DNA of 64,000 bases. Origin: Natronorubrum bangense. Lineage in GTDB: Archaea > Halobacteriota > Halobacteria > Halobacteriales > Natrialbaceae. Under the pieces are notes generated by a model. It was not told where the DNA came from. It searched no databases and saw only the letters and a program-made list of their open reading frames with translations. Position 1 is the stretch's first letter, and each line of letters begins with the position of its first letter. Of this stretch, positions 16,363 to 24,588 are shown one piece after another. The DNA lies in NCBI RefSeq assembly GCF_004799645.1, contig NZ_CP031305.1, positions 2,976,001 through 3,040,000 on the forward strand, written 5' to 3'. Position numbers and translations under genes: made by a program.

Positions 16363-16372
16363 TTCGACCAGA

Positions 16373-18148
16373 ATGAGCACGGACGACGAATCATTCCACC
16401 CACTCGGTCACGAGTGGGAAGGTGAACTCGAGGAGATGCTCGACGAGACCGAGTACGACAGCGAACTCGGGATGGAGATGGCCCAGGACGCGATGCGGGT
16501 CACCAAAGGCGAGCTCTCTGAAGCCGAATTCCACGAAATGTATCACGACGACGTGATGGAGGAGTTCGGCGTCGACGATCGCCCGACCGAAGCAGCCTAC
16601 GAGCAGGCCCAGGAAGAGCAGAAGGGGACTGCGACGCGGATGCTCGAGGCTTTCGAGGGCGACGGCGAAGAGAGTCGCCGCGAGGCAATGAAAAAGATGG
16701 GGGTCGGCGCAGCGGCTGTCGGACTGGGTGCGTGGGGCACCGTCGACGACGGTCCTGAGGCGGACCTCGCCGCAGCCAACGACGGTGAAGACCACTCTCA
16801 CGAGGGAACCCAGCTGGGGATGGTCATCGACCTCGAGCGCTGTGACGGCTGTCTTTCTTGTGTTACGGCCTGTCAAGAAGAGAACCAGACCGACCAGGGC
16901 GTCAACTGGATGTACGTCCTCGACTACCGGGAGCCAGGACAAGGAGCTGATCCAGACGAACGTGGTGGGAGTCGACAGCGACTCGTCCGACCGTGTCAGC
17001 ACTGTACTGACGCCCCGTGTGAGAAAGTGTGTCCGACGACGGCTCGACACACCCGTGACAAGGACGGCCTCGTCCTGACTGACTACGACGTCTGTATCGG
17101 TTGTCGCTACTGTCAGGTCGCCTGTCCGTACGGTGTCAACTACTTCCAGTGGGACGAGCCTGACGTCTCGACGGACGAGATCGAAGAGATGTACAGCGAC
17201 ATGGACGGCGATCACATGGTCGACGACCGTGACCGCTGGGTCGACAGCCGCGCACCACGTGGCACGATGAGTAAGTGTACCATGTGTCCGACCCGACAGG
17301 ACGGACACATGGGTGATGAGTACCGTGGAACGACGGCCTGTGAGGAAGCCTGTCCGCCCGAAGCGATCAACTTCGGCGACATGAACGACCCCGACAGCAA
17401 ACCGCAGCGCTACCTTCAGAACGTCGTTCAGACCCGTGCAGAGCGGATGGTCGACGGTCAGAGTCCCAACCGCGAGAACGTCCAGGAGTCGTATGACTTC
17501 CTCGAGGGTGACATCGAGTTGCTCGACATGGAGTATCTCGAGGACGGCGACCACGACGAGATCGAGGCCGCACTGTTCATCCAGGGCGAACTCGACGAGG
17601 ACGACCTGACACTCGAGGACGAGGAACTCCGCGATGTCATCATCGACATTCTCGAGGACGACGATGAACTCGGCGAACTCGAGGAAGATGAACTCGAATC
17701 GCTCGCCGATGCCCTGATCGACGGCGACGACAGCGTGGACAACTACGACACCGCACTGGACGCGATCGACGCTGTCATCACGACCGCCGAAGACGGGATT
17801 CAAGACGTTGTCGACCGCTACGAGTCCCGCGAGATTACCCCGGCCGAAGTCGAGGAATCGCTGCTGATTCTCGACGGCGAAGAGGAGCCGTGGGTGTCCG
17901 AGCAGGGTATTACCGACGAAGAAACCGCCCAGCAGGCCCTCGAGGCCTACGCTGGCGGCGAAGCGTCGACGTTCAAACTGCTCGAGGACATCGGAACGAG
18001 CCCGAACGTCACGTACGTCGGAAACGAGCCCGGTCCAGAAGCCGAACAGGTCGACGGACCAGTTGCGTACGACGACATCGGTCAGACGGACAACCGCAAG
18101 GACGTCCTCGACGAGTCCACTGTCGGTGACTTCGGGGTGTCGCTATGA
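16373..18148 (+). CDS. PsrB-like 4Fe-4S subunit with internal Tat motif and large acidic insert
   Basis: 591 residues. Residues 1-90 are an acidic helical domain. A twin-arginine signal-like segment (SRREAMKKMG plus a hydrophobic run) lies at 101-122. A four-cluster DmsB/PsrB ferredoxin follows: CDGCLSCVTAC (from Cys157), CQHCTDAPCEKVC (from Cys208), CIGCRYCQVAC, and CTMC...CEEAC. The usual family ending is split: NFGDMNDPDSKP is near residue 333, but FKLLEDIGTSPNVTYV appears only near 533. The roughly 180 residues between are extremely Asp/Glu-rich and helical. The subunit would pass electrons to or from the NrfD partner. Tat export, if it occurs, would require an unusually long n-region. 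No molybdopterin subunit is encoded nearby. Confidence 0.85.
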   Translation: MSTDDESFHPLGHEWEGELEEMLDETEYDSELGMEMAQDAMRVTKGELSEAEFHEMYHDDVMEEFGVDDRPTEAAYEQAQEEQKGTATRMLEAFEGDGEESRREAMKKMGVGAAAVGLGAWGTVDDGPEADLAAANDGEDHSHEGTQLGMVIDLERCDGCLSCVTACQEENQTDQGVNWMYVLDYREPGQGADPDERGGSRQRLVRPCQHCTDAPCEKVCPTTARHTRDKDGLVLTDYDVCIGCRYCQVACPYGVNYFQWDEPDVSTDEIEEMYSDMDGDHMVDDRDRWVDSRAPRGTMSKCTMCPTRQDGHMGDEYRGTTACEEACPPEAINFGDMNDPDSKPQRYLQNVVQTRAERMVDGQSPNRENVQESYDFLEGDIELLDMEYLEDGDHDEIEAALFIQGELDEDDLTLEDEELRDVIIDILEDDDELGELEEDELESLADALIDGDDSVDNYDTALDAIDAVITTAEDGIQDVVDRYESREITPAEVEESLLILDGEEEPWVSEQGITDEETAQQALEAYAGGEASTFKLLEDIGTSPNVTYVGNEPGPEAEQVDGPVAYDDIGQTDNRKDVLDESTVGDFGVSL

Positions 18149-19512
18149 GCACCAAGACACCATCCGAAGCGGACATTCTCCGTCCAGTTAACAACGTCTC
18201 GAAGAAGTTCTTCATGCTGTTTGGTGCCGCGGCACTGGCACTCGGCATCTTCCTCGTTGGCTGGATGTATCAGCTAGCCAACGGGATGGCCGTCACTGGC
18301 CTCTCCGACTGGGGCTCCGGTGGCGGTGTGACGTGGGGACTGTACATCGGTGCCTTCATCTGGTGGGTCGGGATCGCTCACGGGGGGATCATCCTCTCGG
18401 CTGCGGTTCGCCTACTCGGTATGGACCGGTATATGCCGGTCGCCCGACTCGCAGAGATGCTCACGCTCGCCGGCCTCTCCGCGGCTGGCTTCTACATTCT
18501 GGTGCACATGGGTCGCCCGGACCGGATGGTCACGAGCGTCCTCGGTCACTACCACATCACGGTCAACAACTCGCCGCTGGTGTGGGACGTGACTGTCATT
18601 ACGGCCTACTTCGTGCTGACGGCGACGTACCTCGCACTGACGCTTCGGTACGACATCACCCGTCTGCGCGACCAGCTGCCTGACCACTTCGAGCCAGTCT
18701 ACAAGTTCATGACCCTCGGATACACCGAGAAAGAGGACGAAGTCGTCGAGCGAATGGTCTGGTGGCTCGCACTCGCGATCATCATCATGGCCCCGCTCCT
18801 GCTCCACGGCGGTGTGATTCCGTGGCTGTTCGCCGTCTTGCCGACCTACCCCGGCTGGTTCGGCGCAGTCCAGGGACCACAGTTCCTCACGATCGCACTC
18901 ACCTCTGCGATCAGTGGTGTCATCCTACTTTCGTATGCGTTCCGTCGCGCCTACGACTGGGATCACATCATCACTGACGACATCTTCCGCGGCCTGCTCC
19001 TGTGGCTCGGATTCTTCTCCCTGCTGTTCCTGTGGCTCCAGCTCCAGCAGCTCGCTACGGGTAGCTTCGCGGCATCGACCGATCTCGCGACAGCAACCGG
19101 TTCGAAGCTCTCGCACCCGATGTACGTCATCCCGATACTGATGGTGCTCGGCGTGCTCGCGTTCATCTTCGCGACGACGATTCGACCGGCACTGTTCAGT
19201 AAGTCGCGAGCACTCGCCGCTGCCTTCCTGGTCTTGATCGCGACGCTGGTCGAGAAGACCTACTTTGTCATCGCTGGCTTCTGGTACCCAACGTTCAGCA
19301 TCTACGAGGCGACGCCGGGCGATTACTTCCCGAGCGTGATCGAACTGTCTTCGCTTCTCGGAACGGTCGGACTGGTTGTGCTGTTCTTCCTCGCCATCTC
19401 GAAGGTCGTCCCCGTGGTCGAACTCCACGCGATCGAACACCTGAACGGTGACCATGACCACGGCCACGACGACGCAGATGACGCTGCAACCGAACCGGAG
19501 GTGAAAGCATGA
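18145..19512 (+). CDS. NrfD/PsrC-family quinone-interacting membrane subunit
   Basis: 455 residues with about ten membrane segments, including the NrfD-type stretches WGLYIGAFIWWVGIAHGGI and GFYILVHMGRPDRM. The conserved acidic/His quinone-site surroundings are present, and the tail is His/Asp-rich (DHDHGHDDADD). NrfD/PsrC subunits oxidise or reduce menaquinone and pair with PsrB-type ferredoxins; alternative complex III uses the same fold. The start overlaps the Fe-S subunit stop (ATGA) and the stop overlaps the next gene, so the three are translationally coupled. Confidence 0.9.
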   Translation: MSTKTPSEADILRPVNNVSKKFFMLFGAAALALGIFLVGWMYQLANGMAVTGLSDWGSGGGVTWGLYIGAFIWWVGIAHGGIILSAAVRLLGMDRYMPVARLAEMLTLAGLSAAGFYILVHMGRPDRMVTSVLGHYHITVNNSPLVWDVTVITAYFVLTATYLALTLRYDITRLRDQLPDHFEPVYKFMTLGYTEKEDEVVERMVWWLALAIIIMAPLLLHGGVIPWLFAVLPTYPGWFGAVQGPQFLTIALTSAISGVILLSYAFRRAYDWDHIITDDIFRGLLLWLGFFSLLFLWLQLQQLATGSFAASTDLATATGSKLSHPMYVIPILMVLGVLAFIFATTIRPALFSKSRALAAAFLVLIATLVEKTYFVIAGFWYPTFSIYEATPGDYFPSVIELSSLLGTVGLVVLFFLAISKVVPVVELHAIEHLNGDHDHGHDDADDAATEPEVKA

Positions 19513-19847
19513 GTGTTGCACTTTCGATGGGACTCGAGACAGTCCTCTACCACGGCTACGAAGCCACTGGAGACGTAACCGGATTCCCCAACATCGGGAC
19601 CTACCTGATCTTCGGCGTCATTCTGGTTCCGATCTACATCATGGTCATCTCCTGGTTCGCTGGCGAGCCACGAGACACCAAGACCGGACTGCTCGGTGTC
19701 TCTTATCTCGTCGGCATCGCCGCACAGATGTGGATTGGGATGTTCATCCTGACGGTGATCATCGGTCTCGTCTTCTACGGTGGGATGCCGGAGCCGCTCG
19801 GTGCGGCCGGCCCATCCAACGACTCACCGATCTTCGGCTTCCTGTAA
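19509..19847 (+). CDS. Small membrane protein, third subunit of the redox module
   Basis: 112 residues with two hydrophobic helices (roughly IGTYLIFGVILVPIYIMVIS and GIAAQMWIGMFILTVIIGLV). I recognise no enzymatic family. Four-base overlap with the NrfD gene and the terminator right after its stop show it is the last member of the operon, so it is probably an accessory or assembly subunit. Confidence 0.8.
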   Translation: MSVALSMGLETVLYHGYEATGDVTGFPNIGTYLIFGVILVPIYIMVISWFAGEPRDTKTGLLGVSYLVGIAAQMWIGMFILTVIIGLVFYGGMPEPLGAAGPSNDSPIFGFL

Positions 19848-19859
19848 GCCACGCGGTGT

Positions 19860-19890
19860 TCCTGGATCCGGTTTCCAGGATTCGTTTTTT
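19860..19890 (+). terminator. Hairpin plus T-tract terminator of the redox operon
   Basis: TCCTGGA (19860-19866) pairs perfectly with TCCAGGA (19874-19880) across a 7-base loop. Six T follow at 19885-19890, about 40 bases after the last stop. The arrangement is like an intrinsic terminator. Confidence 0.65.
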
Positions 19891-20015
19891 ATCGGCGACG
19901 CTATCTGCCCCACAGCGTTCGCTGTCGTTCACGGAACTGATACACGGATCGACTCTCAAACCATCACACGTATCCCGTTCGGTCGCCTTACGTTCGAGTA
20001 ACGCACACCACACCC

Positions 20016-21110
20016 ATGAGTCTCACAGAACACGAACTCAAGATCGAACTCGAAGGGATCGAAGACCCAGACATCGGCGAGGACATCGTCTCGCTTGGGC
20101 TGATCAACGACGTCACCATCGAGGACGAGACGGCCAAAATCTCGCTGGCGCTGAACGCCCCCTATGCGCCCTCGGAGATGGAACTGGGCAACCGGATCCG
20201 TGAGGTCGTCAGCGAGGCTGGACTCACGGCGGACCTGCGAGCACACGTCGGCTCGGAACACGGGTTCGACGACGAAGTGCTCCCACGGGTACGCAACGTC
20301 ATCGCCGTTTCTTCCGGGAAAGGCGGTGTCGGGAAGACGACGGTCGCTGCAAACCTTGCGGCGGGTCTCGAGAAGCGTGGTGCCATGGTTGGCCTGCTCG
20401 ATGCAGACATTCACGGCCCGAACATCCCACGTATCCTGCCGGTCGAGAGCGAGCCTGGTGTCACGCCAAGCGAGGACATCGTCCCGCCGCGCTCGGACGG
20501 TGTTCGGATTATCAGCATGGGCTTTATGATGGAAAACGAGGACGATCCTGCGATTCTTCGTGGCCCGATGGTCAACAAGTTCATGCTGAAGTTCTTGGAA
20601 GGCGTCGAGTGGGGTCGCCTCGACTACCTCATCGTCGACCTGCCACCGGGAACGGGTGACGCAACACTCAATCTGTTGCAGTCGATGCCCGTGACGGGCG
20701 CCGTCGTCGTCACGACACCCCAGGAGATGGCGCTCGACGACACCCGAAAAGGAATCCAGATGTTCAACAAACACGACACGCCAGTGCTGGGCGTCGTCGA
20801 GAACATGAGCTCGTTCATTGCGCCCGACACCGGCAAAGAGTACAATCTCTTCGGGACTGACGGAGCCCAACAGATCGTCGACAAGTACGACATCCCGCTG
20901 CTTGGTCAGATCCCGATCCACCCCGACTTCGGTGCTGAGGGCAGCGAAGGGGCACTCGTCAAAGACGACTCGAGTCCCGTCCAGGAGACCGTCGAGGAGT
21001 TCGTCGCAGAGGTCTCCGATCGTATCGGCGAGATCAACCGCCGCACGGTCGCCGAAAACGTCGGTGGCGGAGAACCTGACGACGCACTGCCGACCGAAAC
21101 CGAAGACTAG
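20016..21110 (+). CDS. MIP18-domain/Mrp-type P-loop ATPase (ApbC/NBP35 family) without cysteine
   Basis: 364 residues. An N-terminal MIP18/DUF59 domain (residues 1-85; GIEDPDIGEDIVSLGL) is fused to the Mrp ATPase, with the deviant Walker A GKGGVGKTT (101-109), LLDADIHGPNIP and VDLPPGTGD. Family members deliver Fe-S clusters using a C-terminal CxxC; here the matching segment (from Glu262) reads ENMSSFIAPDTGKEYNLFG, with no Cys. The entire protein contains no cysteine. It follows the Fe-S redox operon, but a terminator separates them. The fold is certain; the carrier mechanism must differ or the role is another. Confidence 0.9.
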   Translation: MSLTEHELKIELEGIEDPDIGEDIVSLGLINDVTIEDETAKISLALNAPYAPSEMELGNRIREVVSEAGLTADLRAHVGSEHGFDDEVLPRVRNVIAVSSGKGGVGKTTVAANLAAGLEKRGAMVGLLDADIHGPNIPRILPVESEPGVTPSEDIVPPRSDGVRIISMGFMMENEDDPAILRGPMVNKFMLKFLEGVEWGRLDYLIVDLPPGTGDATLNLLQSMPVTGAVVVTTPQEMALDDTRKGIQMFNKHDTPVLGVVENMSSFIAPDTGKEYNLFGTDGAQQIVDKYDIPLLGQIPIHPDFGAEGSEGALVKDDSSPVQETVEEFVAEVSDRIGEINRRTVAENVGGGEPDDALPTETED

Positions 21111-21219
21111 TCACCGTCCACGCGTCGACGGCTGGGTCGAGCCGACAGCGACGATCAGATCGCGGGCTGTCGCTTCCGACTGGCTGAGCGGATCATCGAC
21201 CGGACACAACGGCGTCGTG

Positions 21220-21474
21220 TTAGCTTTCTGTCTCGAGTTTCCACTCGAGTGTTACGGTCACTTTCTCTCGAGGGCCACCGAGCATTGGAGAGCGCTCTTT
21301 GACTTCGATTCCGTACTCGAGTTCTGGCGGCGGTGAGAGCGTCAACATCTTGTTTCCGACTCGAACCTCGGCACCGCCCTCGCTTCGAAGCTCCTGAGCG
21401 AGTTCCTGTACCAGGTCTGCAGCTTCGTCCCGTGACGCCTGCTGGCTGTGGTCGGTTGTCTCTGCCATAGGCAT
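21220..21474 (-). CDS. Amphi-Trp domain protein
   Basis: 84 residues (MPMAETTD; Met3 is an alternative start). It has the amphi-Trp layout: an N-terminal helix (AADLVQELAQELRSEG), then strands VRVGNKMLTLSPPPELEYGIEVKER and KVTVTLEWKLE with the terminal LEW. Function of the family is unknown. A TATA-like CTATTTATG lies about 26 bases upstream on this strand, fitting a leaderless mRNA. A second family member is at 60088-60375. Confidence 0.82.
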   Translation of the reverse strand: MPMAETTDHSQQASRDEAADLVQELAQELRSEGGAEVRVGNKMLTLSPPPELEYGIEVKERSPMLGGPREKVTVTLEWKLETES

Positions 21475-21563
21475 TCAACCACCGAGCGGACATAAATAGA
21501 TTGGCGGCGAATCGGCAGGCAGAACGCTGATCAGCGCGGTCCAGTAGCGAAGCTATCAACCAG

Positions 21564-21636
21564 TATAGTAGCCACTGCATATCTGATCGCACGACGGCTG
21601 TGCGATCAGGTGTACATCGTTGCAGTTGGTACTATA
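21564..21636. repeat. MITE-like inverted-repeat element, copy 2
   Basis: The 73-base element begins TATAGTAGCCACTGCA and ends with the inverse of TATAGTACCAACTGCA. The core is a perfect 10-base-pair hairpin CTGATCGCAC (21583-21592), loop GACGGCT, GTGCGATCAG (21600-21609). It shares its TATAGTAGCCACTG terminus with the copy at 2531-2615. It lies between the converging ends of the amphi-Trp promoter region and the AsnB-like gene and contains no frame. Confidence 0.72.
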
Positions 21637-21695
21637 ACAACGGCGGCGAGTGCTCGCCACGAGAGCGACGAGAACGGTCGGCTCCAACGTTGCCG

Positions 21696-22835
21696 TCACT
21701 CTTTCGGCGGAACTGGCTCGGCCTCGAGTAGTGACCGGACGTACTTGGTGACGTGGTCGTCGATCCGGCGTTTGTAGCCGGCCTGTCGGGCGAGGCGATC
21801 GAGTTCGCGGGCGACGAGGCTCCCGTACTGGACGGCCTTTTTGTCTCGCGTGGCGACCTCGCCGGGAAGGACGTCGGCGGCAACGAGCCGAAGCGCGCGT
21901 TTGCGTTCGCGCTCGTCGGCCAGCAACGAATCGGGGAGTCGAAGCGCGGCGTCGACGACGGCGTCGTGGAGCAGCGGTGCAACTGGCTCGAGTCCCGTCG
22001 CCTCGATCGCGTGGACGTCCCGTGGAAGCTGGTTGGGCAGTGTTTCGATACTTTCACGGACGGCTCCGCGGGTCGTTTCGGCTTCGACGCGGTGGTCGAG
22101 ATGGACGACTTTTTCGTAGCCGCCGAACAGCTCGTCGGCTCCCTGTCCCACTGCCAACGCGTCGAACCCCTCGGCGGCGACGTGTTCGCCGACGAGATAC
22201 AGCGGCAGGGCAATCTGGACGTCCATCGCGTTCGTTCGGCCGATCGCACGGGCGACCGCGGGAACGGCTCGCTCGAGGGCTTCGGGCTCGAGTTCGACGA
22301 CGGTCAGCTCCCGTCCCATCGCGTCGGCGGCTGTCCGGGCGGCCTCGACGTCGTGACTGTCCGGGAAGCCGACGACGAAAAGCGGTGCATCCAGTAGTTC
22401 GGCGACCAGCGCGGAGTCGACACCGCCGGAGAAGGCGACGGCAACGTCGCGGGCTGGCGTTCGCGCCTCGTCCACTGCCGTCTGAATCGCGTTCGAGAGC
22501 GTCTCGAGGGCGATGTCGTGATCCGCCTCGATGGGTGGGTCAGGAAGCGTCCAGCGACGCTCGGGGTCGGCCGCGGCTGTGGTCAGATCCACTGTCGTCC
22601 CTGGTGGGACGAGTTCGGGCGTCTCGAGGGCGGTCGGCTCGAACGCCCACTGGGTGGCTGCGGTGTCCGCCGGATTGCGCTCGGCGTCGACGTACAGCGG
22701 GACCCGACCGAGGACGTCACGGACGAGTATCCCGTCGAGTTCGCCGGCGAACCCGGCCGTCCCCGGCAACGCATCTCCGCTCTCAAGTGCGTCATAGACG
22801 GTGTCGGGATCAGCTCCACGGACTGGCTGGCTCAT
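21696..22835 (-). CDS. Asparagine-synthase-related protein without glutaminase cysteine
   Basis: 379 residues from the ATG at 22835 (MSQPVRGAD). The synthetase domain has the PP-loop AFSGGVDSALVAELL and GQGADELFGGYEK, and ends with DKKAVQYGS. The N-terminal 90 residues keep only part of a class II amidotransferase fold (LVRDVLGRVPLYVD) and lack the N-terminal catalytic Cys. Ammonia, or an amidation or adenylation reaction other than glutamine-dependent asparagine synthesis, is therefore likely. The start overlaps the PHP gene stop by four bases, so the two are coupled. Confidence 0.85.
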   Translation of the reverse strand: MSQPVRGADPDTVYDALESGDALPGTAGFAGELDGILVRDVLGRVPLYVDAERNPADTAATQWAFEPTALETPELVPPGTTVDLTTAAADPERRWTLPDPPIEADHDIALETLSNAIQTAVDEARTPARDVAVAFSGGVDSALVAELLDAPLFVVGFPDSHDVEAARTAADAMGRELTVVELEPEALERAVPAVARAIGRTNAMDVQIALPLYLVGEHVAAEGFDALAVGQGADELFGGYEKVVHLDHRVEAETTRGAVRESIETLPNQLPRDVHAIEATGLEPVAPLLHDAVVDAALRLPDSLLADERERKRALRLVAADVLPGEVATRDKKAVQYGSLVARELDRLARQAGYKRRIDDHVTKYVRSLLEAEPVPPKE

Positions 22836-23518
22836 CGAAAGAGCCCCACGAACCCGTTTCTGACACGTCGCGAGACACCGCCAGCTGCCTGCCGGAAGCT
22901 GATCCGCCACGGCGTTCGTTTCCCTTCGACGGTGGTTCGACCCTGGCGAATCGCCTCGAGAATCGCGTCGGCGGAGCGCTCTTCGGCGTCGACGCGGGTG
23001 ACTGCCTGGCCGACCATCTCGCTGATATGTGCGTCGCTGCCTGCAGTCACGGGGAGACCGCGGGAGGTCGCAAAGCGTTCGGCCTGCCGGTTTGCGCGGC
23101 CGGTCAACAGCCGGGAGTTGTAGATCTCGATCGCATCGCCCTTGGCAAGTTCCGCTCGAGAGATGCGAGCCATCACGCCGTGGCGCGACTCCTGGAACGG
23201 GTGTGGAATCACCGCGAGTCCACCTTGGTCGTGGATCGCTTCGAGTGTCGACTCGTAGGAAAGCCCCGGTGGAACGGCCTCCTCGAGTCCGAATCCCAGA
23301 ATGTGGCCGGCCTTGCTCGATATTTCCATCGCTGGGATGCCGACGAGCCCGTACTCGGGGGCGCGTTCGACGGCAGTGAGGCTGGCATCGATTTCGTCGT
23401 GGTCGGTCACGGCGATCGCGTCCAGGCCGACGGCTTCGGCCTGTTCTAAGATCAGTTCGACCGGGTCACGACCGTCATAGGACAACGACGAGTGAGCGTG
23501 GAGTTCAACCGACAGCAC
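22832..23518 (-). CDS. PHP-domain phosphoesterase
   Basis: 228 residues from a GTG start (MLSVELHAHSSLSYDG). Metal ligands of the PHP fold are visible: ELHAHSS, VTDHDEID, VIPHPFQESRHG and TAGSDAHISEMVG. It is the short haloarchaeal PHP form without polymerase. Probable substrates are nucleotide or sugar phosphates (RNase AM/3',5'-nucleotide phosphatase type), not determinable here. It is coupled to the AsnB-like gene. Confidence 0.88.
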   Translation of the reverse strand: MLSVELHAHSSLSYDGRDPVELILEQAEAVGLDAIAVTDHDEIDASLTAVERAPEYGLVGIPAMEISSKAGHILGFGLEEAVPPGLSYESTLEAIHDQGGLAVIPHPFQESRHGVMARISRAELAKGDAIEIYNSRLLTGRANRQAERFATSRGLPVTAGSDAHISEMVGQAVTRVDAEERSADAILEAIRQGRTTVEGKRTPWRISFRQAAGGVSRRVRNGFVGLFR

Positions 23519-23607
23519 GGGTATGTCTCACGGTTAGAGTGGATCAATCAAAAACACCCCGGTCCGTATCATCCATGCCTGAACGCGGCTTCGAACCACA
23601 GAGACGC

Positions 23608-24054
23608 CTACTCCTGGGTGTCTAGCTCGACTAACTCGAGGGAGCGATCGAGATGACAGACGTCGTGTGGCGGGTCGCCGAGGATGTCGCGAATACGATA
23701 CTCCTCATCGAACTCGACAGCGTCGGGCTCGCAGTACTCGTGGCTCGGACAGTCGATGTACGGACAGGGGCCGGGGAGACTCGTTTTGCTGCCGGCGAAC
23801 GCGCCCTTGGAGGTGATATTTGCGCGCACAGAGACGGGTTCGACTTCGACAGCGCGAACGCCGTCGTCGTGCATGGCACATTCGAGCGTCTGGGCGTTCT
23901 CCCGGATCGACGTGATGCGGTATTTGGTGTTCGCCTCGAGATTGAGACACTGGCTCCGGTAGGGACAGCCAGCACAGCCGTCGGCCTCGCCGTGGTAGAC
24001 GAACTCGGTCCCCGGCTCGGCGAGCCGCGTCCCGATGAGTGTAACGGTCGACAT
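23608..24054 (-). CDS. UPF0179 family protein
   Basis: 148 residues from the ATG at 24054 (MSTVTLIGTRLAEPGTEF). Eight cysteines are arranged CAGCPYRSQC...C and CPYIDCPSHEYC...C, as in UPF0179, an archaeal family of unknown function. The spacing suggests two metal or Fe-S sites. It is followed on the same strand by the PHP/AsnB-like pair 90 bases on. Confidence 0.88.
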   Translation of the reverse strand: MSTVTLIGTRLAEPGTEFVYHGEADGCAGCPYRSQCLNLEANTKYRITSIRENAQTLECAMHDDGVRAVEVEPVSVRANITSKGAFAGSKTSLPGPCPYIDCPSHEYCEPDAVEFDEEYRIRDILGDPPHDVCHLDRSLELVELDTQE

Positions 24055-24129
24055 AGGAACACGTAGTTTCCGGCCGCGGTTAAGACTCACGTCCGGGCCG
24101 GTGGGAACGAACAGCGTGTGGCAGGCGAG

Positions 24130-24588
24130 TCACGTCGTTCGGTGATCGGATCGATCGTCGCAGTCATCCGAGCCAGTCAGTTCGTCTAGTCGGTCAAAAT
24201 ACGTCTCACGGGGGACCTGATAGAGCTCGCGGTAGTCGATCTCACCGTCGTCGAACGCTTTGGCCAACTCAAGCGCTCGGGCAACGGCGTCACTCTGTGT
24301 CGGAAATCGCTCGTTCTCGGCGGAGACGTCGGGCTCGAGATAGAGTGTGACGTACCAGTCGGTATCGTCGGTTCGGCTGGTCGGATTGGTGCCGGGGCGG
24401 CGGGTTCGCTTGCCGTGGGTCAGATACAGCGTCGGCAGGCAGGCTGCCGGAAAGTCGTCGGCGTTGAAGACGTCCGGACGGTACGCGAGAACGAGTCGGC
24501 CGTCCTCACCGTGGTTCCAGACGGTCCACCCGTCTGCAAGCGATGAGAGTGCGCGTTCGATGTCGTCGTCGGCCGGCGTGTCGGGCAT
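24130..24588 (-). CDS. Conserved haloarchaeal protein (DUF5820-type)
   Basis: 152 residues from the ATG at 24588 (MPDTPADDD). The pattern WTVWNHGEDGRLVLAYRPDVF, CLPTLYLTHG, WYVTLYLEPDV and GEIDYRELYQVPRE matches a haloarchaeal family I know as DUF5820. No catalytic motif is apparent and no function is known. The longer frame upstream of this start is Ser/Thr/Arg-rich and not convincing. Confidence 0.8.
   Translation of the reverse strand: MPDTPADDDIERALSSLADGWTVWNHGEDGRLVLAYRPDVFNADDFPAACLPTLYLTHGKRTRRPGTNPTSRTDDTDWYVTLYLEPDVSAENERFPTQSDAVARALELAKAFDDGEIDYRELYQVPRETYFDRLDELTGSDDCDDRSDHRTT

Larger units (their letters stand above)
15946..16372 (+). promoter_or_regulatory. 427-base control region of the redox operon
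   Basis: No gene of normal size is seen. In order, the region contains a nested dyad CCCGG/GTCGG against CCGAC/CCGGG (16095-16127), the palindrome AACAGCTGTT (16149-16158), a TATA-like stretch TATTTATA (16194-16201) inside TATACTGGCGAA, a predicted transcript start near 16226, a 16-codon frame (16234-16284), and a strong ribosome-binding site at 16356. The layout suggests an inducible, leadered transcript. Confidence 0.5.

Noticed and set aside
16640..16642. Using the internal ATG (residue 90) as the Fe-S subunit start
   Set aside because: The ribosome-binding site and a complete open frame favour 16373. It is kept only as a possible second form.
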